This document shows positions 25,045-34,092 of a DNA stretch of 64,000 bases, piece after piece. A program made the position numbers and the translations under genes. The stretch lies in assembly GCF_902830275.1 (NCBI RefSeq), contig NZ_CADESW010000019.1, positions 62,001 through 126,000 of the forward strand, read 5' to 3'. The stretch's first letter is position 1; each line of letters opens with the position of its first letter. Origin of the DNA: Burkholderia stagnalis (GTDB taxonomy: Bacteria > Pseudomonadota > Gammaproteobacteria > Burkholderiales > Burkholderiaceae). The notes beneath the pieces were generated by a model, which saw only the letters and a list, made by a program, of their open reading frames with translations, had not been told where the DNA came from and searched no databases.

Positions 25045-27129
25045 ATGTCCGCAAGCGCCAACACCAACCCGCTCCTCGACTTCTCCGGCCTGCCCCGCTT
25101 CGGCGAAATCCGCCCCGAACACGTGACCCCCGCGCTCGATACGCTGCTCGACGACGCCAACCGCGCGGTCGATGCCGCGAGCGCGAGCGCGACGCCGGCG
25201 ACCTGGGCCGATGTGGTCGAGACGGTCGAGCGCGCGACGGAGCCGCTCGGCCGCGCGTGGGGCGTCGTCGGCCACCTGAATGCCGTCGCCGACACGCCCG
25301 AGCTGCGCGCCGCGTACGGCGAGAACCTGCCGCGCGTGACCGAGTTCTGGTCGAGCGTCGGCCAGAACCTCGCGCTGTACGAGAAATACAAGGCGATCGC
25401 CGCGAGCGCCGAATACGCGACGCTGTCCGTCGAGCGCAAGAAGATCCTCGACAACGCGCTGCGCGATTTCCGCCTGTCGGGCGCGGAGCTGCCGGAAGAC
25501 CGGAAGCCGCGCTTCGCCGAGCTGCAGGAGCAGCAGGCCGCGCTGTCGAAGTCGTTCTCCGACCACGTGCTCGACGCGACCAACGCCTATGCGTATATCG
25601 CGCAGGACGCGGCTGAACTGGCCGGCCTGCCCGACGACGCGATCGAAGCCGCCCGCGAAGCCGCGCAGAAGGACGGCAAGGACGGCTGGAAATTCACGCT
25701 GCACTTCCCGTCGTACTTCCCGGTGCTGCAGTACGCGGACAACCGCGCGCTGCGCGAGACGCTGTATCGCGCCTACGTGACGCGCGCGTCCGAGCTCGGC
25801 CCGCAGTACGGCGGCGGCAAGGCCGAATGGGACAACACCGCGATCGTCGCCGACGAGCTGAAGCTGCGCCGCGAGGAAGCGCAGATGCTCGGCTACCGCA
25901 ATTTCGCCGAGGTGTCGCTCGCGCCGAAGATGGCCGAATCGCCGCAGCAGGTCGTCGCCTTCCTCGAGGATCTGGCCAAGCGCGCGCGCCCGCATGCAGA
26001 CAAGGACTGGGACGAGCTGCGCGCGTTCGCGAAGACGCTCGGCCTCGCCGAGCTCGCGCCGTGGGACGTCGCGTACGCAGCCGAAAAGCTGCGCCAGCAG
26101 CGCTATGCGTTCTCGGAAAACGAGGTCAAGCAGTACTTCCCGGAACCGGCCGTGCTGAAGGGCCTGTTCACCGTCACCGAGACGCTGTTCGGCGTGCGGA
26201 TCAAGCCCGACGACGCGCCGGTCTGGCACAAGGACGTGCGCTTCTTCCGCGTCGAGAACCGTGACGGTTCGCTGGTCGCGCAGTTCTATCTCGACCTGTA
26301 CGCGCGCGAAGGCAAGCGCGGCGGCGCGTGGATGGACGACGCGCGCTCGCGCGCGAAGCGCGGCGCCGGCGTGCAGACCCCGGTTGCGTACCTGACCTGC
26401 AACTTCTCCGCGCCGATCGGCGGCAAGCCCGCGTGCTTCACGCACGACGAGGTGATCACGCTGTTCCACGAGTTCGGCCACGGCCTGCATCACATGCTCA
26501 CGCGCGTCGACGAACTCGGCGTGTCGGGCATCAACGGCGTCGAATGGGATGCGGTCGAGCTGCCGTCGCAGTTCATGGAGAACTTCTGCTGGGAATGGGA
26601 CGTGCTGTCGTCGATGTCGTCGCACGTCGACACCGGCGCGACGCTGCCCCGCGCGCTGTTCGACAAGATGATCGCCGCGAAGAACTTCCAGAGCGGCCTC
26701 GGCACGCTGCGGCAGATCGTGTTCTCGATGTTCGACATGCTGCTGCACGTCGATTTCGATCCGGCAGGCGCGGTCGGCGTGAACGACTTCGCACGCGAGA
26801 TCAACGAGCGCTACCACGTGATCCCGCAGGCGCCGTTCTCGCGCTGGTCGAACACGTTCAGCCACATCTTCGCGGGCGGCTACGCGGCCGGCTACTACAG
26901 CTACAAGTGGGCGGAAGTGCTGTCGGCGGATGCGTACGCGGCCTTCGAGGAAGCCGCCGCGGCCAGCGGCAGCGTGCTCGACGCGGCCACCGGCACGCGC
27001 TATCGCCGCGAAATCCTCGAGGTCGGCGGCAGCCGCCCGGCGATGGATTCGTTCAAGGCGTTCCGCGGCCGCGAACCGCAGATCGACGCGCTGCTGCGCC
27101 ACAACGGGATGGCCGCGCCCGCGCACTGA
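25045..27129 (+). CDS. prlC: Oligopeptidase A (M3 zinc metallopeptidase)
   Basis: A 694-residue cytoplasmic peptidase that degrades short peptides, including cleaved signal peptides. The zinc motif HEFGHGLHHM (HExxH-type) is near residue 475 with the downstream Glu in the ENFCWEWD block. Length and N-terminus (NPLLDFSGLPRFGEIRPEHVTPAL) match E. coli PrlC. I chose MSASANTN at 25045, with an AGGGAG ribosome site; 28 extra upstream codons are open but unlikely. Confidence 0.96.
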   Translation: MSASANTNPLLDFSGLPRFGEIRPEHVTPALDTLLDDANRAVDAASASATPATWADVVETVERATEPLGRAWGVVGHLNAVADTPELRAAYGENLPRVTEFWSSVGQNLALYEKYKAIAASAEYATLSVERKKILDNALRDFRLSGAELPEDRKPRFAELQEQQAALSKSFSDHVLDATNAYAYIAQDAAELAGLPDDAIEAAREAAQKDGKDGWKFTLHFPSYFPVLQYADNRALRETLYRAYVTRASELGPQYGGGKAEWDNTAIVADELKLRREEAQMLGYRNFAEVSLAPKMAESPQQVVAFLEDLAKRARPHADKDWDELRAFAKTLGLAELAPWDVAYAAEKLRQQRYAFSENEVKQYFPEPAVLKGLFTVTETLFGVRIKPDDAPVWHKDVRFFRVENRDGSLVAQFYLDLYAREGKRGGAWMDDARSRAKRGAGVQTPVAYLTCNFSAPIGGKPACFTHDEVITLFHEFGHGLHHMLTRVDELGVSGINGVEWDAVELPSQFMENFCWEWDVLSSMSSHVDTGATLPRALFDKMIAAKNFQSGLGTLRQIVFSMFDMLLHVDFDPAGAVGVNDFAREINERYHVIPQAPFSRWSNTFSHIFAGGYAAGYYSYKWAEVLSADAYAAFEEAAAASGSVLDAATGTRYRREILEVGGSRPAMDSFKAFRGREPQIDALLRHNGMAAPAH

Positions 27130-27161
27130 GCACCCCGCCCCGTTGCTCCGCCACGATGAAG

Positions 27162-27190
27162 ACGGCACCGCGTTTCGCGGTGCCGTTTTT
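27162..27190. terminator. Terminator between prlC and dinB
   Basis: ACGGCACCGCG and CGCGGTGCCGTTTTT form a strong hairpin with a T-run for prlC. It touches the dinB stop codon, since the two genes converge. Confidence 0.85.
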
Positions 27191-28332
27191 CATGGCGCGG
27201 GCGATTCGTCGTCGAACAGCGCGATCTGGCCGTGACGCTCGGGCGTGTCTTCGTCGATGCGCACGCCGACGCCGAGCAGCCGCACCGGCTGCGCGCGCCG
27301 CAGCAGGCCCTTCGCGAGCAGCGTGACGGCCGTGTCCGCGTTCGTCGCGTCGGCCACGCATTCGACCGTCGTGCGCTGGAAGTCGGCGAAGCGGATCTTC
27401 ACGTACAGCTTGCGGATCGACCGCACGGCGCCCGCGCGCGCGATCCGCGCGTCGAGCTGGACCGTCAGCCTGCGGATCTCGTCCGCGCATTGCTCGAGCG
27501 TCGTCAGGTCGGTCACGTAGGTCGTCTCGACGCTGACCGATTTGCGTTCCTGGTCCGCCTGCACCGACCGTTCGTCGATGCCACGCGACAACTGGAAAAG
27601 GCGTCGCCCGAACGCGCCGAATTCGCGATGCAGGTCGATCAGCGACCAGTCGCGCAGTTGCGCGCAGGTCTGAATGCCGAGCCGGTCGAGACGCGCGGCC
27701 GTCACCTTGCCGACGCCGTGCAGCTTGCGCACCGGCAGCGCCGCGACGAACGCGTCGACTTCATGCGGCCGCACGACGAACAGGCCGTCGGGCTTGTTCC
27801 AGTCCGACGCGATCTTCGCGATGAACTTGTTCGGCGCGACGCCGGCCGACACCGTCACGCCGACCGTGTCGAACACCCGCTCGCGGATCTCGCGGGCGAT
27901 CAGCGTCGCGCTGCCCTGGCAGCGCTCGGCGTGGCTGACGTCGAGGTACGCCTCGTCGAGCGACAGCGGCTCGACGTCGGCCGTGTAGTCGCGATAGATC
28001 GCCATGATCTGGCGCGATGCGGCGCGATACTTGTCCATCGCCGACGGCAGGATCAGCAGGTCGGGGCACTTGCGCATCGCGAGCGCCGACGACATCGCCG
28101 AATGCACGCCATAGCGCCGCGCCTCGTAGTTGCAGGTCGCGATCACGCCGCGCTGGTCGGGGCGGCCGCCGACCGCGAGCGGCCGGCCGCGCAGCGACGG
28201 GTCGTCGCGCATCTCCACCGACGCATAGAAGCAGTCGCAATCGCAGTGGATGATCTTGCGCGCGCGCGGCGGCGCGTCGCTCGGCAACGGCGGCGGGTTC
28301 GGATCGGCGGGCGAAATGACGGTCGGGTTCAC
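27190..28332 (-). CDS. dinB: DNA polymerase IV (Y-family translesion polymerase)
   Basis: A 380-residue Y-family polymerase. Metal-binding carboxylates appear in IIHCDCDCFYASVEM (first Asp pair) and in SLDEAYLDVS. Finger and little-finger domains follow, and the C-terminus QIALFDDE resembles the beta-clamp-binding motif (Q-x-x-L-F). The start must be the GTG at 28332: it is the only start codon between the promoter and the conserved RKIIHCD, and no ATG exists there. The LexA box and promoter end only a few bases upstream, so the mRNA has almost no leader. It is induced by DNA damage, by inference from the LexA box. Confidence 0.93.
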   Translation of the reverse strand: MNPTVISPADPNPPPLPSDAPPRARKIIHCDCDCFYASVEMRDDPSLRGRPLAVGGRPDQRGVIATCNYEARRYGVHSAMSSALAMRKCPDLLILPSAMDKYRAASRQIMAIYRDYTADVEPLSLDEAYLDVSHAERCQGSATLIAREIRERVFDTVGVTVSAGVAPNKFIAKIASDWNKPDGLFVVRPHEVDAFVAALPVRKLHGVGKVTAARLDRLGIQTCAQLRDWSLIDLHREFGAFGRRLFQLSRGIDERSVQADQERKSVSVETTYVTDLTTLEQCADEIRRLTVQLDARIARAGAVRSIRKLYVKIRFADFQRTTVECVADATNADTAVTLLAKGLLRRAQPVRLLGVGVRIDEDTPERHGQIALFDDESPAP

Positions 28333-28341
28333 GGTGCCGAT

Positions 28342-28370
28342 ACTGTACAAAAACACAGTGGCCGTTTCAA
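28342..28370 (-). promoter_or_regulatory. dinB sigma-70 promoter
   Basis: On the minus strand TTGAAA (28365-28370), exactly 17 bp, then TACAGT (28342-28347). The predicted start near 28335 is about 3 bases before the GTG start codon. Confidence 0.65.
28343..28358. promoter_or_regulatory. LexA (SOS) box over the dinB promoter
   Basis: CTGTGTTTTTGTACAG on the minus strand is a CTG-N10-CAG LexA site and covers the -10 region, so LexA would block polymerase directly. Confidence 0.85.
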
Positions 28371-28494
28371 CTGCCGCGTGCTGCCGCGCGCGGCCGCGCC
28401 GTACTGGCCCGCTTTGCGAGGATCGTACCGCCGTGCGCGCGCGGCGCCGCCTATACTCGCGGCGATGCTGGCAATGGAAACGGGAGCGTGGCGG

Positions 28495-29187
28495 ATGAAG
28501 ACGATCGGACTGATCGGCGGGATGAGCTGGGAATCGTCGGCGGAATACTACCGGATGCTGAACCAGCATTCGAAGGCGCTGCACGGCGGGCACCACAACG
28601 CGAAGAGCGTGATGGTGACCGTCGACTTCGCGGAGATCGAAGCGCTGCAGCGCGCGCACGACTGGCCGGCGCTCGGCGAACGGATGGCCGCGGCCGCGCG
28701 GCAGCTCGAGGCGGCGGGCGCGGAACTGATCGTGCTCACGACCAACACGATGCATCGCGTGCACGACGCGATCGAGGCGGCGGTCGCGCTGCCCTTCCTG
28801 CATATCGCCGATCCGACCGGCGAGGCGCTGCGCGCGGCCGGCATCGCGCGCGTCGGGCTGCTCGGCACGCGATATACGATGGAATTGCCGTTCTACGCGC
28901 AGCGGCTGCGCGAGAAGTTCGGGCTCGACGTGCTCGTGCCGGACGAGCGCGAGCGCGCCGACGTGCACCGGATCATCTACGACGAGCTGTGTCACGGCGC
29001 CGTGCTGCCGGCATCGCGCGCGACGTACGTGCGGATCATCGAAGCGCTTGCGAAACGCGGCGCGCAGGGCGTGATCCTCGGCTGCACGGAAATCACGCTG
29101 CTGATCGGCGCGGAAGATTCGCCGCTGCCGGTGTTCGATACGACCGCGCTGCATGCGAAGGCGGCGGTCGAGTGGGCGGCGGGCTGA
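28495..29187 (+). CDS. Aspartate/glutamate racemase family protein (YgeA-like)
   Basis: A 230-residue cofactor-independent racemase-fold protein starting MKTIGLIGGMSWESS. The two catalytic positions are Thr83 (TTNTMH) and Cys197 (LGCTEI). Classical racemases have Cys at both. The Thr83/Cys197 pair, at the same residue numbers, is reported for the E. coli YgeA L-aspartate/glutamate-specific racemase. So the enzyme may act mainly from the L side. It is divergent from dinB and stands alone. The ATG at 28495 starts the conserved N-terminus; a longer in-frame start (28465) is less likely. Confidence 0.9.
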   Translation: MKTIGLIGGMSWESSAEYYRMLNQHSKALHGGHHNAKSVMVTVDFAEIEALQRAHDWPALGERMAAAARQLEAAGAELIVLTTNTMHRVHDAIEAAVALPFLHIADPTGEALRAAGIARVGLLGTRYTMELPFYAQRLREKFGLDVLVPDERERADVHRIIYDELCHGAVLPASRATYVRIIEALAKRGAQGVILGCTEITLLIGAEDSPLPVFDTTALHAKAAVEWAAG

Positions 29188-29270
29188 CGATGGCGAATGA
29201 AGCCCCGTCCTGGTGACGGGATCAGAGGCGCACGCTTCTGGGCGTGCGCGCGCGGCGAATGCGCGCAGAA

Positions 29271-29298
29271 AACAAAAAACCCGGCATTGAGCCGGGTT
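29271..29298 (-). terminator. Terminator of the initiator tRNA gene
   Basis: On the minus strand AACCCGGC and GCCGGGTT form an 8-bp stem followed by a T-rich run (TTTTTTGTTTT). It lies about 55 bp after the tRNA 3' end. Confidence 0.85.
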
Positions 29299-29351
29299 CC
29301 TGTCGACGAAGCGCGCATCGGTCACTTGCGCTGCACATCGTCTGGTGTGCT

Positions 29352-29428
<77 letters not shown>

Positions 29429-29559
29429 TCAGAGAAATAAATTATAGGGTTGTTAAGCACTCACGTCAATACTTTTGTCACGATTCTGCGCTGGACCCAC
29501 GCGATGCGCATCGCGGTAAGATGGCGGCCTTCGCATTCACCCCGCTCTCGCACTCGTCC

Positions 29560-30336
29560 ATGAAGATCGCCACCTGGAACGTCAATTCGCTCAACGTCCG
29601 CAAGCAGCATGTGCTCGACTGGCTCGCGCAAAGCGGCACCGACGTGCTGTGCCTGCAGGAACTGAAGCTGCCCGACGACAAGTTCCCCCGCGCCGATCTC
29701 GAGGCGGCCGGCTATCGCGCCTGGTTCTCGGGCCAGAAGACGTACAACGGCGTCGCGATCCTCGCGCGCGACACACTGCCGTTCGACGAATCCGACGTCA
29801 CGCGCAACATCCCCGGCTTCGACGATCCGCAGCAGCGCGTGGTGGCGGTGACGATCGACGGCGTGCGCATCATCTCCGCGTACTTCCCGAACGGCCAGGC
29901 GCCCGACTCCGACAAGTTCGTCTACAAGATGCAGTGGCTCGACGCGCTGAACGCGTGGCTGCGCAGCGAACTGCAGCGCTATCCGAAGCTCGCGCTGCTC
30001 GGCGACTACAACATCGCGCCCGAAGACCGCGACGTGCACGATCCGGCCAAATGGGAAGGCCAGAACCTCGTGTCGCCGCAGGAGCGCGCGCACTTCGCGG
30101 GCCTCGTCGAACTCGGGCTCGTCGATGCGTTCCGCCGCTTCGAGCAGCCCGAAAAGACCTTCACGTGGTGGGACTACCGGATGATGGCGTTCCGCCGCAA
30201 CGCGGGGCTGCGCATCGATCACATCCTGCTGTCGCCGGCGCTGGCCGAAACCTGCGCGTCGTGCGTAGTCGATCGCACGCCGCGCACGTGGGAGCAGCCG
30301 TCCGACCATACGCCGGTGGTCGCGGTCGTCGGCTGA
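29560..30336 (+). CDS. xthA: Exodeoxyribonuclease III (AP endonuclease)
   Basis: A 258-residue ExoIII-type repair nuclease. Family motifs in order: MKIATWNVNSL (Asn of the metal site), LQELKLPDDKFP (metal Glu), SAYFPNG, GDYNIAPEDRDV and the C-terminal SDHTPVVA with catalytic Asp and His. It cuts DNA 5' to abasic sites and has 3' exonuclease activity. I chose MKIATWNVN at 29560, the universal family start; upstream in-frame starts run back into the tRNA. It converges with the S9 peptidase gene across 20 bp. Confidence 0.95.
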   Translation: MKIATWNVNSLNVRKQHVLDWLAQSGTDVLCLQELKLPDDKFPRADLEAAGYRAWFSGQKTYNGVAILARDTLPFDESDVTRNIPGFDDPQQRVVAVTIDGVRIISAYFPNGQAPDSDKFVYKMQWLDALNAWLRSELQRYPKLALLGDYNIAPEDRDVHDPAKWEGQNLVSPQERAHFAGLVELGLVDAFRRFEQPEKTFTWWDYRMMAFRRNAGLRIDHILLSPALAETCASCVVDRTPRTWEQPSDHTPVVAVVG

Positions 30337-30356
30337 GCACGCCCTTCCGCGCGCGC

Positions 30357-32465
30357 TCAGCCGCGCGCGGGCGCGGGCCCGAGATGGGCCCACAGGAAAC
30401 CGAATTCGGCCGCGTCGGATTCGGCGCGCTCCAGATCGTCGGCGCTGCCGTGGCCGCCGTCGGTGTTCTCCCAGTACCACACCTGGCCGTGACCGAGCGC
30501 GTGCATGCGCGCGGCCATCTTGCGCGCGTGCGCGGGATGCACGCGATCGTCGCGCGTCGACGTCGTCAGCAGCAGCGGCGGATACGCGACGCCCTCGCGC
30601 ACGCGGTGATACGGCGAGTATGCGGCCAGCGCCGCGCCCTCCAGCGGGTCGTCCGGGTCGCCGTACTCGTCCAGCCACGCCGCGCCCGCATGCAGCTTCG
30701 GATAGCGTCGCATGTCGAGCAGCGGCACCCGGCACAGCACCGCGCCGAACAACTCCGGCCGCTGCACCATGCACGCGGCCACCAGCAGGCCACCATTGCT
30801 GCCGCCCTCGATGCCGAGTTGCGCAGCCGTCGTCACGCCCGTGCCGATCAGATCCTCGGCAACCGCGATGAAGTCGTCGAACGAACGCTGCCGGTGCTCG
30901 CGCTGCGCGTCGACATGCCATTGCGGCCCGAACTCGCCGCCGCCGCGGATATGCGCGAACGCCGCGACGCCGCCGCGCTCGAGCCACGCGATGCCGAGCG
31001 CGTCGCTGTAGCCCGGCAGGTTCGGCAGCGCGAAGCCGCCGTAGCCGGACAGCAGGCACGGCCGCGCGACGCGCGCGTCGCCGTCACGCGCATCCAGCGC
31101 ATCGCGCGGCCCGATCAGCGTGTACGGCACCACGGTGCCGTCGCGCGAGCGCACGCTCGCGCGGCGCACGACGAGCCCGGCCGCGTCGAACTGCACCGGC
31201 GGCCGGTCGAGCAGCACGCGGCGCGACGGCGCATCGGCCGCGCGATCGGCAAGATCGGCCAGCCAGCATTCGGGCGGATCGAGATAGGTGTCGACGTCCA
31301 CGTACACGTCGTCGTTCAGCGTCGACTCGACGGGCTCGACGTCGATCTGCGCGTCGCCCGGCCAGTCGAACGGCCGCGCATCCCACGTCCACGCGCCGTC
31401 GTCCGCCTGCCGCGGCTGCCACAGCAGCGTGCGGTTGTTCACGTCGTCCAGCCAGCTCGCGATCAGCGTATGACGCGTGTTCGTCCACGTGCACGCGGAC
31501 GTCGTCGGCCCCGGTTCGAACAGCGTGTCGAACGCACGCGAACCGGCAAGAAACGCGTCCTCGCGAATCGCGAGCAGCGAGCCGCCCGCGTGGCGCACGC
31601 CGCCGCATTCCCAGTCGAGCCGCGGCTCCATCACGAGCCAGCCCTGCCAGAACCCGACCTCGACATGCGTCGGCACGTCGTAGCGCGCCCACTCGCCGTC
31701 GGCCGTCAGCCGGTACGAATGCATATCGAAGAAATCGACGCTGCGCCATGCGCCGTGGCGGCCGTCGACCGGATCGAACCACGCGCCCGCGCTGATGTCG
31801 TCGGGCTCGCCGCGAAACACGACCGGCGCGTCGGCGAGCGGCGTGCCGCGCGTCCAGCGGCGCACTTCATACGGATAGCCGGCCTCGGTTGCGTGCGTTT
31901 CGCCGCGATCCCAGCTCACGTAGACGGTATCGCGATCGATCCAGCCGATCGTATGATGGCCCGGCTCGTCGATCGTGAAACCCGCGTCGACGAAACGGCG
32001 CTCGACGAGATCGAACTCGCGCACGACCACCGCGTCGGCGCCGCCCGGCGACAGCGACAGCAGCGCGCGATCGCCGTCCGGATACAGGATCGCGTCCGAC
32101 TCGAACACCCACGACTCGCCCTCCTGCGCGCCGAGCGCGTCGACGTCGAGCAGCGTGTCCCACGCCGGCCGGCCCGCGCGCCAGTCGTCCCAGCGCGCGC
32201 GGCGCCACAGCCCCTTCGGATGCAGGTCGTCCTGCCACAGGTCGTAGGCCCAGTCGCGCCAGCGGGTCGGGATCACCGGGCGCTCGCGCGGCAGATAGGC
32301 TTGCGCGAGACGCGCGACGAGCGCGCGATAGGCGGCGTCGTCGCGCAGCGCGGCGCGCGTGCGCGCGTTCTGCTCGTCGACCCACGCGCGGGCGCGCGCG
32401 CTGTCGAGCGCTTCGAGAAAACGGAACGGGTCGGCCCCGGCGGGCCAGCGGAAGGAATCGGACAT
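30357..32465 (-). CDS. S9A-family prolyl oligopeptidase-like serine peptidase
   Basis: A 702-residue protein with an N-terminal beta-propeller (about residues 60-410) and a C-terminal alpha/beta-hydrolase domain. The catalytic triad is visible: Ser556 in GGSNGG, Asp640 in TRDDRVHP and His672 in GGHGS. There is no signal peptide, so it is cytoplasmic. Family members cleave short peptides after proline or basic residues; the specificity here cannot be told. Start MSDSFRWPAG at 32465. It lies downstream of ntrC on the same strand but 82 bp away, and looks unrelated to nitrogen control. Confidence 0.9.
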   Translation of the reverse strand: MSDSFRWPAGADPFRFLEALDSARARAWVDEQNARTRAALRDDAAYRALVARLAQAYLPRERPVIPTRWRDWAYDLWQDDLHPKGLWRRARWDDWRAGRPAWDTLLDVDALGAQEGESWVFESDAILYPDGDRALLSLSPGGADAVVVREFDLVERRFVDAGFTIDEPGHHTIGWIDRDTVYVSWDRGETHATEAGYPYEVRRWTRGTPLADAPVVFRGEPDDISAGAWFDPVDGRHGAWRSVDFFDMHSYRLTADGEWARYDVPTHVEVGFWQGWLVMEPRLDWECGGVRHAGGSLLAIREDAFLAGSRAFDTLFEPGPTTSACTWTNTRHTLIASWLDDVNNRTLLWQPRQADDGAWTWDARPFDWPGDAQIDVEPVESTLNDDVYVDVDTYLDPPECWLADLADRAADAPSRRVLLDRPPVQFDAAGLVVRRASVRSRDGTVVPYTLIGPRDALDARDGDARVARPCLLSGYGGFALPNLPGYSDALGIAWLERGGVAAFAHIRGGGEFGPQWHVDAQREHRQRSFDDFIAVAEDLIGTGVTTAAQLGIEGGSNGGLLVAACMVQRPELFGAVLCRVPLLDMRRYPKLHAGAAWLDEYGDPDDPLEGAALAAYSPYHRVREGVAYPPLLLTTSTRDDRVHPAHARKMAARMHALGHGQVWYWENTDGGHGSADDLERAESDAAEFGFLWAHLGPAPARG

Positions 32466-32547
32466 GGCGGAACGGCGTGACGGCAAACCGCGATTATGTC
32501 CGATCGCGGCGGCATGCGCGGGGGCCCGCGCATGCCGCGCTGCGCGC

Positions 32548-34053
32548 TTACGGCTCCAGATGCAGTTCCTGGATCTTGCGCGTGATCGTGTTGCGGCCGA
32601 TGCCGAGCCGCTCGGCCGCCTCGACCTTGCGGCCGCGCGTGAAGTCGAGCGCCTCGCGGATCACCGCGGCCTCGAAGCGGCGCGCGAGCTCGTCCATCAC
32701 GTCGGCCGAGTTCTCGCGCAGCAGGCGCGCGACTTCGGTGCGCAGCCCGTGCTCCCACATCGGATAGCCGGCCGGCGCGCTGTTCGGCGCAGCGACGACA
32801 GGCGCGCCCGTCAGGCCGGCGGCGGGCGACAACGCGGGGGCGTCGCCGCCCGCCGCGTGCGCCTCGGCGCCGTCGGCCGCCACGGCGACGGCCGCGCCGG
32901 ACGGCACGAGATCGGGCGGCAGATCCTTGATCTCGACCGTCTGCGCGGGCGCCATCACGGTCAGCCAGTTCGCGAGGTTCTCGAGCTGCCGCACGTTGCC
33001 GGGGAACGGCAGCGACGTCAGGTACGCAAGCGCCTCGTCGGACACGCGCTTCGGCTCGACGCCGAGATCGCGCGCGCTCTTCTGCAGGAAGTGGCGCGTG
33101 AGCAGCGGGATGTCTTCGCTGCGTTCGCGCAGCGGCGGCAGGCGCAGCCGGATCACGTTGAGGCGGTGATACAAGTCCTCGCGGAACAGCCCCTGGCGCA
33201 CGCGCGACTCGAGGTTCTGGTGCGTCGCCGCGATCACGCGCACGTTCGCGCGCAGCGGGCTGTGGCCGCCGACGCGGTAGAACTGGCCATCCGACAGCAC
33301 GCGCAGCAGGCGCGTCTGCAGGTCGAACGGCATGTCGCCGATTTCGTCGAGGAACAGCGTGCCGTTCTCGGCCTGCTCGAAGCGGCCCTGGCGCGTGGTC
33401 TGCGCGCCGGTGAACGCGCCGCGCTCGTGGCCGAACAGCTCGGATTCGAGCAGGTCCTTCGGAATCGCCGCGGTGTTCAGCGCGATGAACGGCCCGTTCG
33501 CGCGCGGGCTGTGACGGTGCAGCGCACGGGCGACGAGCTCCTTGCCGGTGCCCGACTCGCCGGTGATCAGCACGGTCGCGGCCGAATGCGACAGGCGGCC
33601 GATCGCGCGGAACATGTCCTGCATCGCCGGCGCCTGGCCGAGCATCTCGGGCGCCTCGGCCACGCGGTCGTCCTCGGGCACGCCGCCGCGCAGGCTCTCC
33701 TCCACCGCGCGGCGGATCAGCTCGACGGCCTTGTCGACGTCGAACGGCTTCGCGAGATATTCGAACGCGCCGCCCTGGAACGCCGCGACGGCGCTGTCCA
33801 GATCCGAGAACGCGGTCATGATGATCACGGGCAGGCCCGGCATCCGGTCGTGCATCGCCTGCAGCAGCTCGAGGCCCGAGCCGCCCGGCATCCGGATGTC
33901 GGACACCAGCACCTGCGGCGTCTCGTGATCGAGCGCGCCGAGCGCGTCGCGCACGTTGGCGAAACTCTTCGTCGCGAAGCTGTCGCGGGCGAGCGCCTTT
34001 TCGAGCACCCAGCGGATCGATTGGTCGTCGTCTACTATCCAGATCGGCTTCAT
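32548..34053 (-). CDS. ntrC: Nitrogen regulation response regulator NtrC
   Basis: A 501-residue sigma-54 activator. Receiver domain (1-120) has phospho-acceptor Asp52 (SDIRMPGG). The AAA+ domain (about 145-380) has Walker A GESGTGKE, the sigma-54-contact loop GAFTGA and Walker B LFLDEIGD. The C-terminal Fis-type helix-turn-helix (RKVEAAERLGIGRNTITRKIQEL) binds DNA. An Ala/Pro-rich linker precedes the HTH. Phosphorylated NtrC activates glnA and other nitrogen genes; matching boxes lie upstream of glnA. It lies 39 bp after ntrB. Confidence 0.97.
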   Translation of the reverse strand: MKPIWIVDDDQSIRWVLEKALARDSFATKSFANVRDALGALDHETPQVLVSDIRMPGGSGLELLQAMHDRMPGLPVIIMTAFSDLDSAVAAFQGGAFEYLAKPFDVDKAVELIRRAVEESLRGGVPEDDRVAEAPEMLGQAPAMQDMFRAIGRLSHSAATVLITGESGTGKELVARALHRHSPRANGPFIALNTAAIPKDLLESELFGHERGAFTGAQTTRQGRFEQAENGTLFLDEIGDMPFDLQTRLLRVLSDGQFYRVGGHSPLRANVRVIAATHQNLESRVRQGLFREDLYHRLNVIRLRLPPLRERSEDIPLLTRHFLQKSARDLGVEPKRVSDEALAYLTSLPFPGNVRQLENLANWLTVMAPAQTVEIKDLPPDLVPSGAAVAVAADGAEAHAAGGDAPALSPAAGLTGAPVVAAPNSAPAGYPMWEHGLRTEVARLLRENSADVMDELARRFEAAVIREALDFTRGRKVEAAERLGIGRNTITRKIQELHLEP

Positions 34054-34092
34054 AGGTCGGTCAGATATCTCGGTGAATCGCGGTGTCGCCGC

